DNA from: Pagrus major
Taxonomy: Eukaryota > Chordata > Actinopteri > Spariformes > Sparidae
DNA length: 64,000 nt
NCBI RefSeq assembly: GCF_040436345.1
Contig: NC_133235.1
Location: forward strand, 17,756,660-17,820,659
Reading direction: 5' to 3'
Shown here: one piece after another, positions 40,756-52,472 of the stretch
How positions within the stretch are numbered: position 1 is the stretch's first letter
How the letters are laid out: each line of letters starts with the position of its first letter
Program-made: the position numbers and the translations under genes
The notes under the pieces: generated by a model
Told to the model about the DNA's origin: nothing
The model's input: only the letters and a program-made list of their open reading frames with translations
Databases searched by the model: none

Positions 40756-40845
40756 ATTCTTCACCTTGGAAACGGCAGCAGACAAAAACAGTCTCAGCTG
40801 CAGACTCAAGGATGATGTTTGTTGGCCGTTTCCAAGGTGAAGAAT
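40756..40845. repeat. Perfect inverted repeat (21-bp arms)
   Basis: 40756-40776 and 40825-40845 are exact reverse complements (arm begins attcttcaccttgg), with a 48-nt spacer. Confidence 0.9.
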
Positions 40846-40932
40846 AACCTTTGAATCTGTGCACTTTTTCATTTTTTTTCTATTTATGTTGTGGACAAAA
40901 ATTACCGACACACTGCCAAAAAAAAAGTAGAC

Positions 40933-41020
40933 ATGTTATTCAGATGCAAAATGAATCAATTTATTTCATGTGCAAAAGGTGACACAAAATAATTTTTTTT
41001 CTTTTGCATCTGAATAACAT
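40933..41020. repeat. Perfect inverted repeat (19-bp arms)
   Basis: 40933-40951 and 41002-41020 are exact reverse complements (atgttattcagatgcaaaa), with a 50-nt spacer. Confidence 0.9.
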
Positions 41021-41884
41021 CTTTTAAAAACTCCGTTCAGGCAACTTTTATGAAATGGGACTGCTGATTTAGGCGACACACGTCTGACACTATTTTTTTT
41101 AAAAAGCCTTGATTCAAGAGCACAAACACGCTCACAATTCTTAAGATTTACAGATTTGATATTTATCAAGCTTTTTTTATGACATGTTTATTTTTTCGTT
41201 TTTCTCCTATGTCTGTAGAACACTTTGTATGAGGTTATTCATGTTAATACAGCTATTTATTGAAGTTTTACACCAGATTGTACTCCTGGAAGAAGTGAGA
41301 AAACTCTCTGAGACTCAAAACAGACTGAAAAGAATAAAATAATTAATAAAAAATGTGATTGGTAAATAAATTGAACATTAAACATACATTTATTTTAAGT
41401 CTCCTGGCTACAACCCTGTGTTCTCTCACTCATTTTTGATCTTATAATGGCAGCAGTGACCGTTCTTGATAGACATTAGATGCTCTCGTTAGGTCTAGGC
41501 ACAAAAACCACTTGGTTAGGGTCGGCCAGGGCTGGAGGTCTCCTTAAATATGTCCAATCGTGTCACACCCACTAATGTTGAATAATGTGGTTCTCATCAA
41601 AAAACTGTCCAGTGCTTTCCTACTCACAAATGTTGAAACACAGTCTCATCGCTAGTTGCGTTTCTCCACGAGCACTTTTGGCCAAACCGAACCAATAAAC
41701 CAATAGTGCCCCTTTAAAAAAATATGACATGTCTCTATATGATATGATGCAGTAGCCTACTGCACCACTAATCTACCCAGTAGTATATGAAGTTTCTAAA
41801 ATTGGCTCCCCACGAACTACAGTATTAAAATGTTCTTACATGTATTGATCAATGAAAACAACACTGTAAAGGGAGCCGTTCTGC

Positions 41885-42050
41885 AGAATGAATACTTTTA
41901 CTTTTGATACTTTAAGTACATTGTGCTGATGATATGTATTTACTTTTACTAAATAACTTTTCTGAATTCAGCACTTACAATTGCTGAGTATTTCTACACT
42001 CTAGTACGTCTACTTTTACTTAAGAGAAGGATCAGACTACTTCTTCCTCC
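41885..42050 (-). repeat. AGTAC/ACTTGAGTA repeat, inverted copy
   Basis: Contains TACTTTTACTTTTGATACTT, AAGTACATTG and TACTTTTACTTAAG and ends near cttcctccactgtggg, the mirror of the copy at the window start. Confidence 0.5.
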
Positions 42051-42143
42051 ACTGTGGGTTTCTCAGCATCACATGCGACTTTTACAACACAACACTCGCG
42101 TATGTAAAACAGAGACATGCACAGCTGCATTTAGATTCATTAC

Positions 42144-42250
42144 CTGTGTGAATGCAGTCATCTGATGTTAAATGCAGCACTGTGTGCCTGACGCTGTTTC
42201 CATTTTTGGAAAGGTCATCATAGGTGAAGGATCCAGCTGCAGAGCTGCTG
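42144..42250 (-). other. Candidate untranslated upstream exon of gpr160
   Basis: On the - strand a good donor, CACACAG|GTAATG, occurs at 42144/42143. It could splice to the gpr160 acceptor at 38442. Only the donor and the position support this. There is no CpG island, and the upstream boundary is a guess. Confidence 0.15.
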
Positions 42251-43082
42251 TACTATCCAAAAAATGTTTGGTCTAGAAAGTCAGAAGAAGGGAAGCAGGT
42301 TAGGCAACACATGAATCAGCTCTGAACAAGGAAGTTCATACATAATTAACCAGTAAACCTTACTTCAAATGAATGCTTTGTCCAGGCTCTTTTATTATGT
42401 GGAGTGGAGTCTAAACAGCCAATCACTGCAAAAAATACACACTGATTAAATGCAAGTAAGACTTTATATGCAGTCCAGTAGGACAGGAGAGATTTCTCAA
42501 CTTTACAGCAGCAAAGAGCATGTATGCTGACTGTAATGTGAGCCCAGTGCAAACAAGGTGTGGTCCATGACAGGCATCCAGCTCAGTGTGGACTACTGCA
42601 GCCATTCTCACCTGGTGGGCTTCAGAGTGCCATCTAGTGGGCCGTGGACCCAGTGGTACCGCCAAATGGTTAGTTTAAAATGCTAATTTTAATGACGCCT
42701 CTTAAGAGTGGGGTGAGGAGAAATGACCCTGAATACATTACATTTGGATTCAGGATGGCAGACAGTGATGCTGAGCTGAAAGCAGTGTTTTTTTTCTCAG
42801 TTATTCATTTATTTGTTGTTTTAACAATCAGAAGTTGGCCTCCAGGTTACAAAACACTGAGAACTCCGGGTCTACTGACTTCAGCGGGAAGTCTGTTCTG
42901 TTGCACATGTTTACGTCTTTACATTTAAAAAAAATATTGGATTAATTTACTTATACTTGACTTTACTTATATAAGATACTTATATTTTTTGTCATAATGC
43001 ATCTTATATTTTGATGTTTTGTTCTTCCAATACTTTGGGTCTGGCAATAATGAAGCAGACGTATATAGCAAACTATTTTAAG

Positions 43083-43118
43083 TACCTTAAAACTGTACTT
43101 AGATACAGTTTTAAGGTA
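43083..43118. repeat. Perfect hairpin (15-bp stem, 6-nt loop)
   Basis: taccttaaaactgta, loop cttaga, then its exact complement. Confidence 0.92.
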
Positions 43119-43669
43119 TTAGATACTCATATGTTGACCTTAAATTAATGAATATATTGTTATAATTTTACAAAGATAGTATGGCTGGGTTACTTACATT
43201 TGCATTATAATCATGCAATGAAACATCTAAGATGATGATGATAATATATGTAAGACGAATATGATACCATCTACTACAACACTTCATAAGCAGAATGATA
43301 TAACAGGATTAATTACACTTAGTGTTTGTTTGTCTTAATGTAGAAATATGATGTAGTACATAATGTATACAGTATAAAATATTAACATACTATAATATAG
43401 GAGAGTACAGTATTATATATATAGTAAGGAAATCTATAACATAAGATGAAATGTAATGTAATATAGTGTAACATAATAGATACTATTGCACCAAAACACA
43501 CAGTATTTATTATATATTATTACTTAAATTCAAGATAATAATGATGATGATGATGATAATATTTTAAGGCCTAAAAGGATACAAATATGTTTGGTTTCAT
43601 CTCAATGGTGTATCGTTAATTAAGTATATTCACTCTATGTGTATTATGTGGCGTTAAGTCATAGACTAC

Positions 43670-43830
43670 TGGAGTAAAAGTAAAGATATCGTGTTAAAAT
43701 ATTACTCTGGTGAAAGTGAAAGTCACCCATTGGAGTAGTACTTGAGTAAAAGTCTTAAAGTATCTGATATTAAAAGTACTTGAGTATAAAAAGTCATATT
43801 CTGGCAACAAATGTTGCTCATTATGTAATC
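43670..43830 (+). repeat. AGTAC/ACTTGAGTA repeat, copy
   Basis: GGAGTAGTACTTGAGTAAAA and AAAAGTACTTGAGTATAAAA mark the family. Confidence 0.55.
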
Positions 43831-43917
43831 CCTGTCACTCCCTAAGCCTGGTAATGTAGTATAACATAATACATAGTATAGTATAGCAACATAGCATAGA
43901 GTATTATAAATTATAAT

Positions 43918-44103
43918 TAATATGTGGCAGACCCTGCCACCTGTCCAGCTTCAGACAGTGTTCTGGGGACCTTATTTTCCTCTGAGACCAGCTTGTTTAT
44001 TCAATCATAGAATAAATAAAGATTTCTGAATTTGTATTATTACCTTATTAATACTGTAAATATTAAAATTCTGAGTTTGAAAAACTACATGGTGCCCCTT
44101 TAA
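43918..44103 (+). repeat. Dispersed repeat family A, copy
   Basis: Core TGTGGCAGACCCTGCCACC from 43923; the right end AAAACTACATGGTGCCCCTT near 44082-44101 is the inverted counterpart of the family left end. It lies just upstream of the nadk promoter. Confidence 0.7.
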
Positions 44104-44284
44104 TCAAGTATGTTTCCCACCTGGGTTAAATGGCTTCTTGCTATTGGTATGCTTAAAATCACTTAATAGTTTTTTTTAAAAACACAAAAACCGATAGCAT
44201 CCTTTAAACTCAGTGTATTTATTAAATAACTATGATTAAACAGTGTTAAAAAATAAAAACTGTGAATGTAACTACGTTACTCAC

Positions 44285-44528
44285 TATGCGGCCGATATTC
44301 GGTATCACCAACATGGCGCTGTTCCTGTCACTGAACCCCCGTCCGTCGCTGAACCCGTCCGCCGGAAACATCACTTCCTCCACCGGGTATATATACTGTT
44401 TTCTAATGTTCCGGCGTTTACAGTTTGACAGCGATGTCTGTCCTTAAATACACGTTTTTTGCGTCTTAACACACCCGAGCCTTGATGAACTAGCAGCGAT
44501 ATGAGCATGTTTGCTTCTTTCTGACAAA
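44285..44528 (+). promoter_or_regulatory. nadk: nadk promoter and untranslated first exon
   Basis: A local CpG-rich patch contains a YY1-like caacatggcg (44309-44318), ETS-like ccggaa (44362-44367) and acttcct (44373-44379), and a TATA-like TATATATA at 44388-44395. Transcription would start near 44420. A strong donor AAA|GTAAGG at 44529 would close a non-coding exon that splices to 45806. The order of motifs is seen; their use is inferred. Confidence 0.5.
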
Positions 44529-45027
44529 GTAAGGCTCTTTTTCGGTCCGAGGTTCGCGCCGGTTAGCTAGTTAGCTAAATGCTAAGTAACATCAGGTGTC
44601 AACGGACCAACGGCTTTCTAATGCTGACAGTTAGCTAGCTTAGTTGTGTTTGTGTCACTTAGCTGCTTATTTCTAAGTCGTGTGTTATTAAAAGACGATT
44701 ATCTTACTAATACTTGGGTCCAAGGTCACTGTTACTGTTAACACAGAGAATAAACAATGTATTTTACTTTAATTCTGTTGTCAATATAAGTTGGCGTTAA
44801 TATTAAAAAGACAGTTGTACAGCTTGGCTTGATATAGTTAGGTTAGCCCAGGCTTTTGTCAAGGTAACATTACAGTAAGAAGTTTACTAAGGTTAATGTT
44901 TGACTGTGTTTTGTAGAAAATCAATATATAGTTAGTGTGTTAGCTCCATGGCTGACACTAACGGTATCAGTGATTAATCAGTCGATTTTTCTGGGTTAAA
45001 CATTAACTGAGACCCCCAAAAAGGGTT

Positions 45028-45115
45028 AGGGTTTGCTGGACACTGCCACTTTTCTAGCTTCAAATTGTGTTCAAGGGACCTTTTTATCCTCTGACGAAGA
45101 CTTATTTATTATTTA
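45028..45115 (+). repeat. Dispersed repeat family A, diverged fragment
   Basis: Recognisable but diverged core (ctgccacttttctagcttcaa then gggacctttttatcctctg) in the nadk 5' UTR intron. Confidence 0.5.
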
Positions 45116-45539
45116 AAAATGGCTGTAATTCCTTATTTCTTTGGTTTTCTCACCATATATCTCCTCAGCAGTCATTTGTAGATCATACTAGGTAGTTACA
45201 GTACTGTAACAAATTATGAATAACACTATCACTGTCCTCATGTTGTAAGTATCGGAACTGGTGGTTATATTCATTGTTAATTATCGTTCTTACTGTTTAT
45301 TTTTCTCAAATCATTTATTGATTATTCTGTTTACAAACTGTCACTTTAAAGTGAAAGTGAAACACTGCAAGTGTGCAGTGCTCAATGCGTTTGAGCACAT
45401 CGATGCTTCCAGCACATTAGCAAAGGTTAAGTCAGGTAAAGCAGTGGTCACATTGCATTGTCTAGTGTAGTGAAAATGCAAAGTATAACTTTCCAAAGGC
45501 CAAGGTTGTCTTTAAAGTGCCATTTTTTTGTCTGAAGAA

Positions 45540-45750
45540 CAGTTCAGAATTAAAAAAATATTCAATTCACAATGATATAAACCAAAGAAAAGCAGCAAAT
45601 CTTCATATTTAAGGAGCAGAAACCAGACAAAATGTGGCATTTTAACTTCATAATCAAATGATTAATGGGTTATCAGAATCTATACAATAGTTTGCACTTC
45701 ATTTGCTTGCAACTCAAGTAATCCACTAATTGTTTCAGCTCAACTCCAGT
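45540..45750 (-). repeat. Dispersed repeat family C, fragment
   Basis: gcagcaaatcttcatattta, gcagaaaccagacaaaatgt, aatcaaatgattaatgggtt and ccactaattgtttcagctc match the family; it sits just upstream of the first nadk coding exon. Confidence 0.5.
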
Positions 45751-45806
45751 TTTTTTTAATTGTCAAAATATCTGTAACAGATGTTTCTCTGTTGCTTCCC
45801 TGCAGA

Positions 45807-46099
45807 ATGGAGAATTCAGAGACCAGTCCATCCTCTGGCCCACTGTCAGTGGCAGAGAGAGGCATGGCGCGACCCTCAGCACCCTCTGGTCAGCTGTCAG
45901 AGTCAGCCAGGCCCTTCAAGCACCGGGAGCACCCGTCCAAGTCACCAAGGAGACGGCGGAAGGGGACGAGGTCGCAGCGACGGGGGGGTGGTCATGAACA
46001 GCTGCTGTGGGAGATGGAGCGGCGGAGGTTGCCAGGCCAACACGAACACTTGGAGCCCTCTGGCTCAGCGAGCGACACAGCGGAAAGCTGTCCTAAGAG
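45807..46099 (+). CDS. nadk: nadk coding exon 1 (N-terminal regulatory tail)
   Basis: Acceptor ccctgcag at 45798-45805, one base before the ATG. Residues 1-97 are Ser- and Arg-rich with a basic SPRRRRK patch and no similarity I recognise, as expected for the variable N-terminus. The donor GAG|GTTTGC (phase 2) is not optimal. I chose it because it joins in frame to give KRRAHFLHG, parallel to RRTRSLHG of human NADK. Confidence 0.75.
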
Positions 46100-49000
46100 G
46101 TTTGCACTGCAGGTTGCCAGCTGGTCGGCCGTGCCATTGGCACAACTCTGTTGCCCCGGACATGAGGTGATAGTGTCTTGACTGGTCCTCCTCTTCTTTC
46201 CTTTTCACAGGAGAGCCCACTTTCTACATGGACCGTATCCAGAAACTCACTTCGGACCCAAAGCCTGTATTCTTCCCAACCCAACTTCAGTCATGTAAGC
46301 ATGATGAATGAGTTGAACTTTGTGTTGATGAGCTGTTTGTTAGGGACATTGACACAGAGAGGCTTGTGTAACCTTGTAAGATAAGATAAAATGAGAATGC
46401 TGTGATTGGATGTTACGTGAAATAGGATGGTTGACAGAGCAGACTGCAGGTGGTGTTTGTCACCTGGTCTGTAGACCGTTTCCCTGGACTTATTCTGAAA
46501 ACACACACATACGAAACTATCTGCACAATGCCTGTCATCCATCAGGCAAAGGAGAGGAGATACATATAGTAAAGAGGAGGAAAGGGTTTTTATATTTTGA
46601 TGTCTGGGATTCGGACCTCACTCCTTCAGACAGTACATCAAAGTTAATTATTAACAGTTAAAGAGTGTTAATGAGTCATCATGATTGCATTTGGCTGTAT
46701 TTTTGGAACAAACTGAAACTGCAAGACAGTGTGATTATGTAACAGTCAACTTTGTTTGAAAATCTTTGGTATGCGTTGACTCCGTTTCTGTGTGTGAAAT
46801 ATGTGTGTTTTTTTACTCACTTGTGTGTCTGTGTGTGTTTCAGGCACATCCAGGACCCAGCCAGCCAGCGTCTCACCTGGAATAAACCACCTGTTAACGT
46901 GCTGGTCATCAGGAAAATCAGAGACGAGAGCCTCGTCGAGCCTTTCAAGGAGCTCTGCAGGTTTCTAGTAGAGGTACAGGTTCCCAGCATTTCATACACT
47001 ATATGTTTGTTATCTTATATGTTTTACCAGATGAATGTTTTAGGATTTTAATGTGATTGAGGAGGCAGACGTTGGTGTCTGAAACAATACACAAAGCAGA
47101 TTCTGATTCTTTCAGATGTTATTGCGAGCATTACTCATTTCCAGTCTCCTTTTCCTTTGGATTATGTAGAGTGTTCATATACAGGGAGGATGTACAAACT
47201 ACACTGCTGATCTCACACCAGGTGTACTGATGACAAGATTATCTTACTCAGAGAAATCCACAGCTGGAGCAAATCAGAAATACTTAATTGATCCCGAGGG
47301 GAAAATTGGGTTACGTTACAGGTGCTCCTTTCAGAGTAGAAATGTTGCAGCAAATAGGAATTATAAGAAAAATATAAAATCAAAAATAGATACTGATATT
47401 TTTAAGTGAAAATGAAAGTAAAAATGAATAAACTAAAAATAAACTAATAAGAAAATTTAAAATGCATAAATAAATAATATTAAAGTGGGTTTATTGCGAA
47501 AAGAGATTTTAAAGGAGGTTGTTGTTATTTGTCTTGTTTGTAGAGTTTCTGTCAGGACCGTCAGACCTGACACTGTCTCTACTGCGAGCTGTAGTAGCGA
47601 GGAAACTTGATCAAGTGTTGATTTAGGCAAGAACTTGAATGAGTCAGGTCATGTTGATTTGATTATATCATTAGGAACTATTGTTTTATACTGCTGTAAG
47701 TGCTAAACAAATGTGATACGAATAAATAATTCTATTAGATTATTTTCCATCATGCACCGTGTAAAATAACTATTAAATAGCTTTCTATGAAGTATTAAAG
47801 GGTCTTAAGAAGTCATACATTTAACTTGATGAACACTGCAGAACTCCTGGGTTTGTGTTGAGATAAACTTGTCAATTATGTAATAGTAATATCACTACAA
47901 GCTACAGCTGCTCTCATGATATTGTTTAATTGCATTAAAAGCAGTATTTGAAATATCAGTAATGACATAATCATAATGACAAAGATTGCACTAGACTGTA
48001 ATGATGGAAACTCTGAATTGTATGTGCTTCTCAATAATAATTTAGATTATAAAATCTTAGAGCATATTAAAATATCTGAGAGTAATACCAGTATGCAATT
48101 TTACCTTAAGTTACATCAGTGGGGTGACTCTTCTGTTTGGATTTTGAGATTAGATTGTCAGTTTCATTGATTTCAGTTACAGTGTTGTTCTTGGCTGCCA
48201 GTCAGCTAAAGCCGTGTTCCTGCTGGAATTTTAAAAAAAAAAAAAGTGTCCAAGAACAGTGTGTACTTTTGTGTTAGTGAAGAAAAACATGTCTAACAGA
48301 AAGAATCCAGGAAATGAAGCAGACATGTGGGTCAAAGTTACAGTCTGGTCTCACGGAGTGACGGCACCTTTTGTCCACGTTTCCAAAACAAGCTGCGCTT
48401 TGTGGAACAGAAACTCAAGTATTTGCATTCCATACAAACACAGTCATTTTGAACTACACCTGTTTGGCATATGGTCAACATAGTTCATCAGAACATGTTT
48501 TAGAGATGTCTGTGTGTGTTTTTGGCCGTTGTCACGAAAGCATGTGTTTGTGTTACAGGAGAAGCTGATGATGGTGTATGTGGAGCGCAGGGTGGTAGAT
48601 GATGCTACGCTGTCAAAGGACGAGGCATTCGGCTCCATCCGTAATCAGCTCTGCACCTTCAGAGAGGGTGAGACTCGCATGTTAATGCTGAGCTAATGGC
48701 ATACACGTAATAATATTGTTTTCTGAAATAAAAGTAGTAATACTATGATGTAAAACAGCCATTAAAAATAAAAAGTTCTGTATCCACAATAAAATTCAAG
48801 TGTAGATGTTTCAGCAGTAAAATGTGAAAACAGGTCAGCAGGTCCTTAAATTCAGTTTTATACACTTTATTACTTGTACCCAATGTTATGACATTGTTAT
48901 CAAGAACCATTCCTCTGTCTCCTCCTTGTTATGTTTGGATGCATTATGATCCACACACTGCGTGTTGGCTGTTCACTCAAAAATCTTCACAGTTGGCCAA

Positions 49001-52000
49001 ATGGTGTGGAGGGACTTGAGGACATTTTCTACCTTTCTGAAACAAAGTGTCGCTCTCTTGGTCCTCACATTCTTACATAAGATTTGCTTTTTAACATGAT
49101 AGCAGTATATTGAATATAGCAGTGTTTATGTCCGCCTGCAGGTTATGATGATATCTCTGACTGCATAGACCTGATCATCTGTCTGGGTGGAGACGGGACC
49201 CTGCTCTACGCCTCCTCTCTCTTCCAGGTAATCACACTACTACATACTACAATCAAGCTGAGTCAGACTTAAAAGTTACATAAAATTACTTTAAAATATT
49301 TTCTTATATGTTTTCCTCTCTAACCTAACCTGAGATTTACAGTCAAATCTACAAATGTATTATTATCAAACCCCCATTGTGATCACTGCAAAAAAAAAAA
49401 AAACCTAGATAAAGAATTTCAATGTTTTTGGGTGGAATATGGTCTCAATCCAAAATGTAAAATGCAGGTCTCTGTCAAAAACAACCCAAGGCACACTGTT
49501 GGGTTTGTTCAAAATTAATATGTCTTTATTTTGCATGACAGTATGTATTAAAAACACTGGAAAAGATTTTTCAAGTAGGGAAACTGAAACTAATGTGAGT
49601 ATTTGGACTTTTGAAGTCAGATTGCTGAACATCATTGAACACATTCATTACTTAAAAGAAAAGTAAGAACTTTTGTCTAAAAATCTGTGAGTTGTGTGAG
49701 GTGGCTAGTGTAAAATTATCCAGAATATTTAGTTTACTGGATAATTGGTCATAATAAGCTCGCTCGTGACTAAATATAAGATATGCAGATGTATAAAATC
49801 TTTTAATACCAGTTTTATACGGAGTTAAGTAAACAGATGAGTTTCTGGGTCATGATTCTGTTGATTGTGAATCCAGCAGAGACGTCAGACGTGTGATTTT
49901 TATGTCAGGTTTGTTTTTGTCGTCTGTAGGGCAGCGTTCCTCCGGTTATGGCATTTCACCTCGGCTCCCTGGGTTTCCTGACGCCCTTCAAATTTGAGTC
50001 ATACAAGACTGAAGTGGCCAAAGTGTTTGAAGGTAGACAGTCATTTGTATATACCTCTATCACTTCTCTCAGCTGTTGCGTTAAGTACAGTTAGTAGATA
50101 ATGTGTGTTTTCAGGCAATGCAGCCATCACCCTGCGCAGTCGTCTGAAGGTGAAGGTGGTGAAGGACATGCTTCAGAGAGAAGGTCAGCAGCCGTACAGC
50201 CGAGAGACAACACAGCAGCACCAGCAGCAGGAACACAATGGAATTGTTCCTCATGGACACACCAACAGTGAGGCCGGCAAGGTCACCCTGCAGCTCCAGG
50301 TGAGGACAAAGAGGCACGAGAAGCAGTGTCCACCTGGGTTTTTTAAGAGCTAAGCTAAGCTGATTGCTTGATGTGTTTTCTTGGTCCCTTCCTGATTATT
50401 TGCCTAATAGTTCAGACACAAAGCAGGGTAAAGATGCAGACTGCAGCCTGTTTTCACTGCAGGAGCTTTTCCAGCTATAAGGGTGGAATTTGCAGTACTG
50501 ATTGGTCAATCACTGAACCCTCAGCTGCTACAACTCAGCTACAACTCTGCAACAGCTTTATTCACACAGGAGGCAAGTCAATATTGGGTGAAACTCAAGT
50601 CAATATTAGAACAAGAGTCAGACATTTCAAGTAAAGTGTATTGATCTTAAAATCAAAGTTATGTTGTCGGCTCTTTGACTAGTCTGAAAAGAAAACAAGA
50701 TAACAAGAGAGTGTAAATGAATGAGAGGCAGCAACAAAGGAGAGAACAAAGAGAAACAAATGTTAATTTGTTGTTTGTTTCATTGCACTTATGACTAAAA
50801 ACAGATTAATAAACTGTCACTAACTAAGTCACGCAGCAGATTGTCTGCTTTGTAAACAGACGCTCTGAAGTTTCCAGTCTCCTTCTCACACATCTCCTTT
50901 GAATTGATTCATTAGATCCATGGAAACATCAGAGCCACACGGCAGTAAAAACAAATGACAACAGAACAAATCTTCGTTTTTGTTCTGTGTCTGAAAATGC
51001 TGTGATCTTTTAATCAGTTATTGAACCCCTTTACTTAATCTTGGTTCCGCAGATGCTTAAATGTAAATTGTTTAAAGGAGGTCGTATAGTTCTTGAGTTT
51101 GTTCCTCTGGTGGGTAGTTCTGGCTTGGGCTTGTACCCCCACCAAGGAGGTTACTTTTCACCTTTTTTTTCCGTCTCAGGCCAGAATAGACCCCATTAAC
51201 TTTTGGATACGCCAGGATTTTTTTACACTTTCTTTTACGTTGTATGATAGGGCGTTTTTTGACATTTTTGTTAAATTTTCAGGGAATGATACATGGATCT
51301 TCATGAAGAAAAATCTGGCGTATTTAGGGAACTGGTATCTATGAGTGAATACAATTTGTTGTGGATCCTAAATCTTGTGAGCTTGAATTATTTTTTAAGT
51401 TTAGGGCTATGGAGGTTGATATATTTGATTGAATTAAAGGGGACTGTTTGGCTATTGCAGAGGTATGCAATCTACAGAGTGCCATTCTAGTTATAGTTTT
51501 GTATTTTTCAGTAGTTTTTAATTGCTTTTAATTTTTGTTTTCAGTTGAGTGTAAGTGAGTTTGCTCGTTTTAGTTTTGTTTCTATTAGTTTCAGGATTAG
51601 TTTTTGTTTTGTATTTATAAGTTTCAGGATAAGTTTTAGCCTGACAGGGCAAAATTAAAAAAGTTCAGAGTGGAGCACTTTGTGTGGGCAGTTGACTCAC
51701 AGTCATGTCGACATCCTACTCTCTGTAAAGGTGTGCAACAGTGCCTCCTCAAATGAACAAAGACTAAAACTAAAGGCATTTCCTGTTTATTTCTTACTTT
51801 ATTTTAATTACACAATATTATTTCAGTTAGTTTTAGTTTTTTCCAAAATCAATTTTTATTCTCATGTCATGTTGAAGCAACAATATGTAGAAATTGGCAT
51901 CTTGTGCGATTTGGCGCCCCCCTCTCAGTGAAAACTTGTGTGTTGAAGTAAACATGTATGTAACGCTGTGATCCTACCCTCTCACTGAAGTTACATAGTG

Positions 52001-52430
52001 CAGAAACAAGTGACAGAGACACCATTCTCTCTATTACAAGACACTGTACCATCAACATGATTTGAAGCTGTTATTTTAAGGTAAAAAAGTTACATAATGT
52101 TGCTTTAACTCAAATGTTTCAGTTTAATTTAGTGAACTATAATCACCTCGTGTGTGTGTGTGTGTGTGTGTGTGTCAGTAAGGCTCGTGACTCCTTGTTC
52201 ATCCTGGGTGTGTCTGTGTGTTCATCGGTACGTGTGCACAGCTCAGTAAGTGAGCTGGGTTGCTATGGCGACAGTCATAATAAAGTCGGATGTTGTGAAG
52301 TTCTTTAGAGCCAGTTGCCATGGAGACCGTGGCGTCAACGGTGCAGTCCACGCCGAATAGATATTTAATGAGCTCTGTCGCTCTCCGTCTGACACACTGT
52401 GTAACTAAACAACATGCCTCACTGCTGCAG

Positions 52431-52472
<42 letters not shown>

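Larger units (their letters stand above)
38443..44284. other. gpr160-nadk divergent spacer, no protein gene seen
   Basis: Between two divergently transcribed genes. Contains family A copies, AGTAC-type repeats, four perfect inverted repeats and very AT-rich DNA (42930-43640). The reading frame at 40266-40505 lies across a hairpin and has no family resemblance. Confidence 0.6.
44529..45805 (+). other. nadk: nadk 5' UTR intron
   Basis: Between the inferred first-exon donor and the acceptor before the ATG; carries one family A and one family C fragment. Confidence 0.45.
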
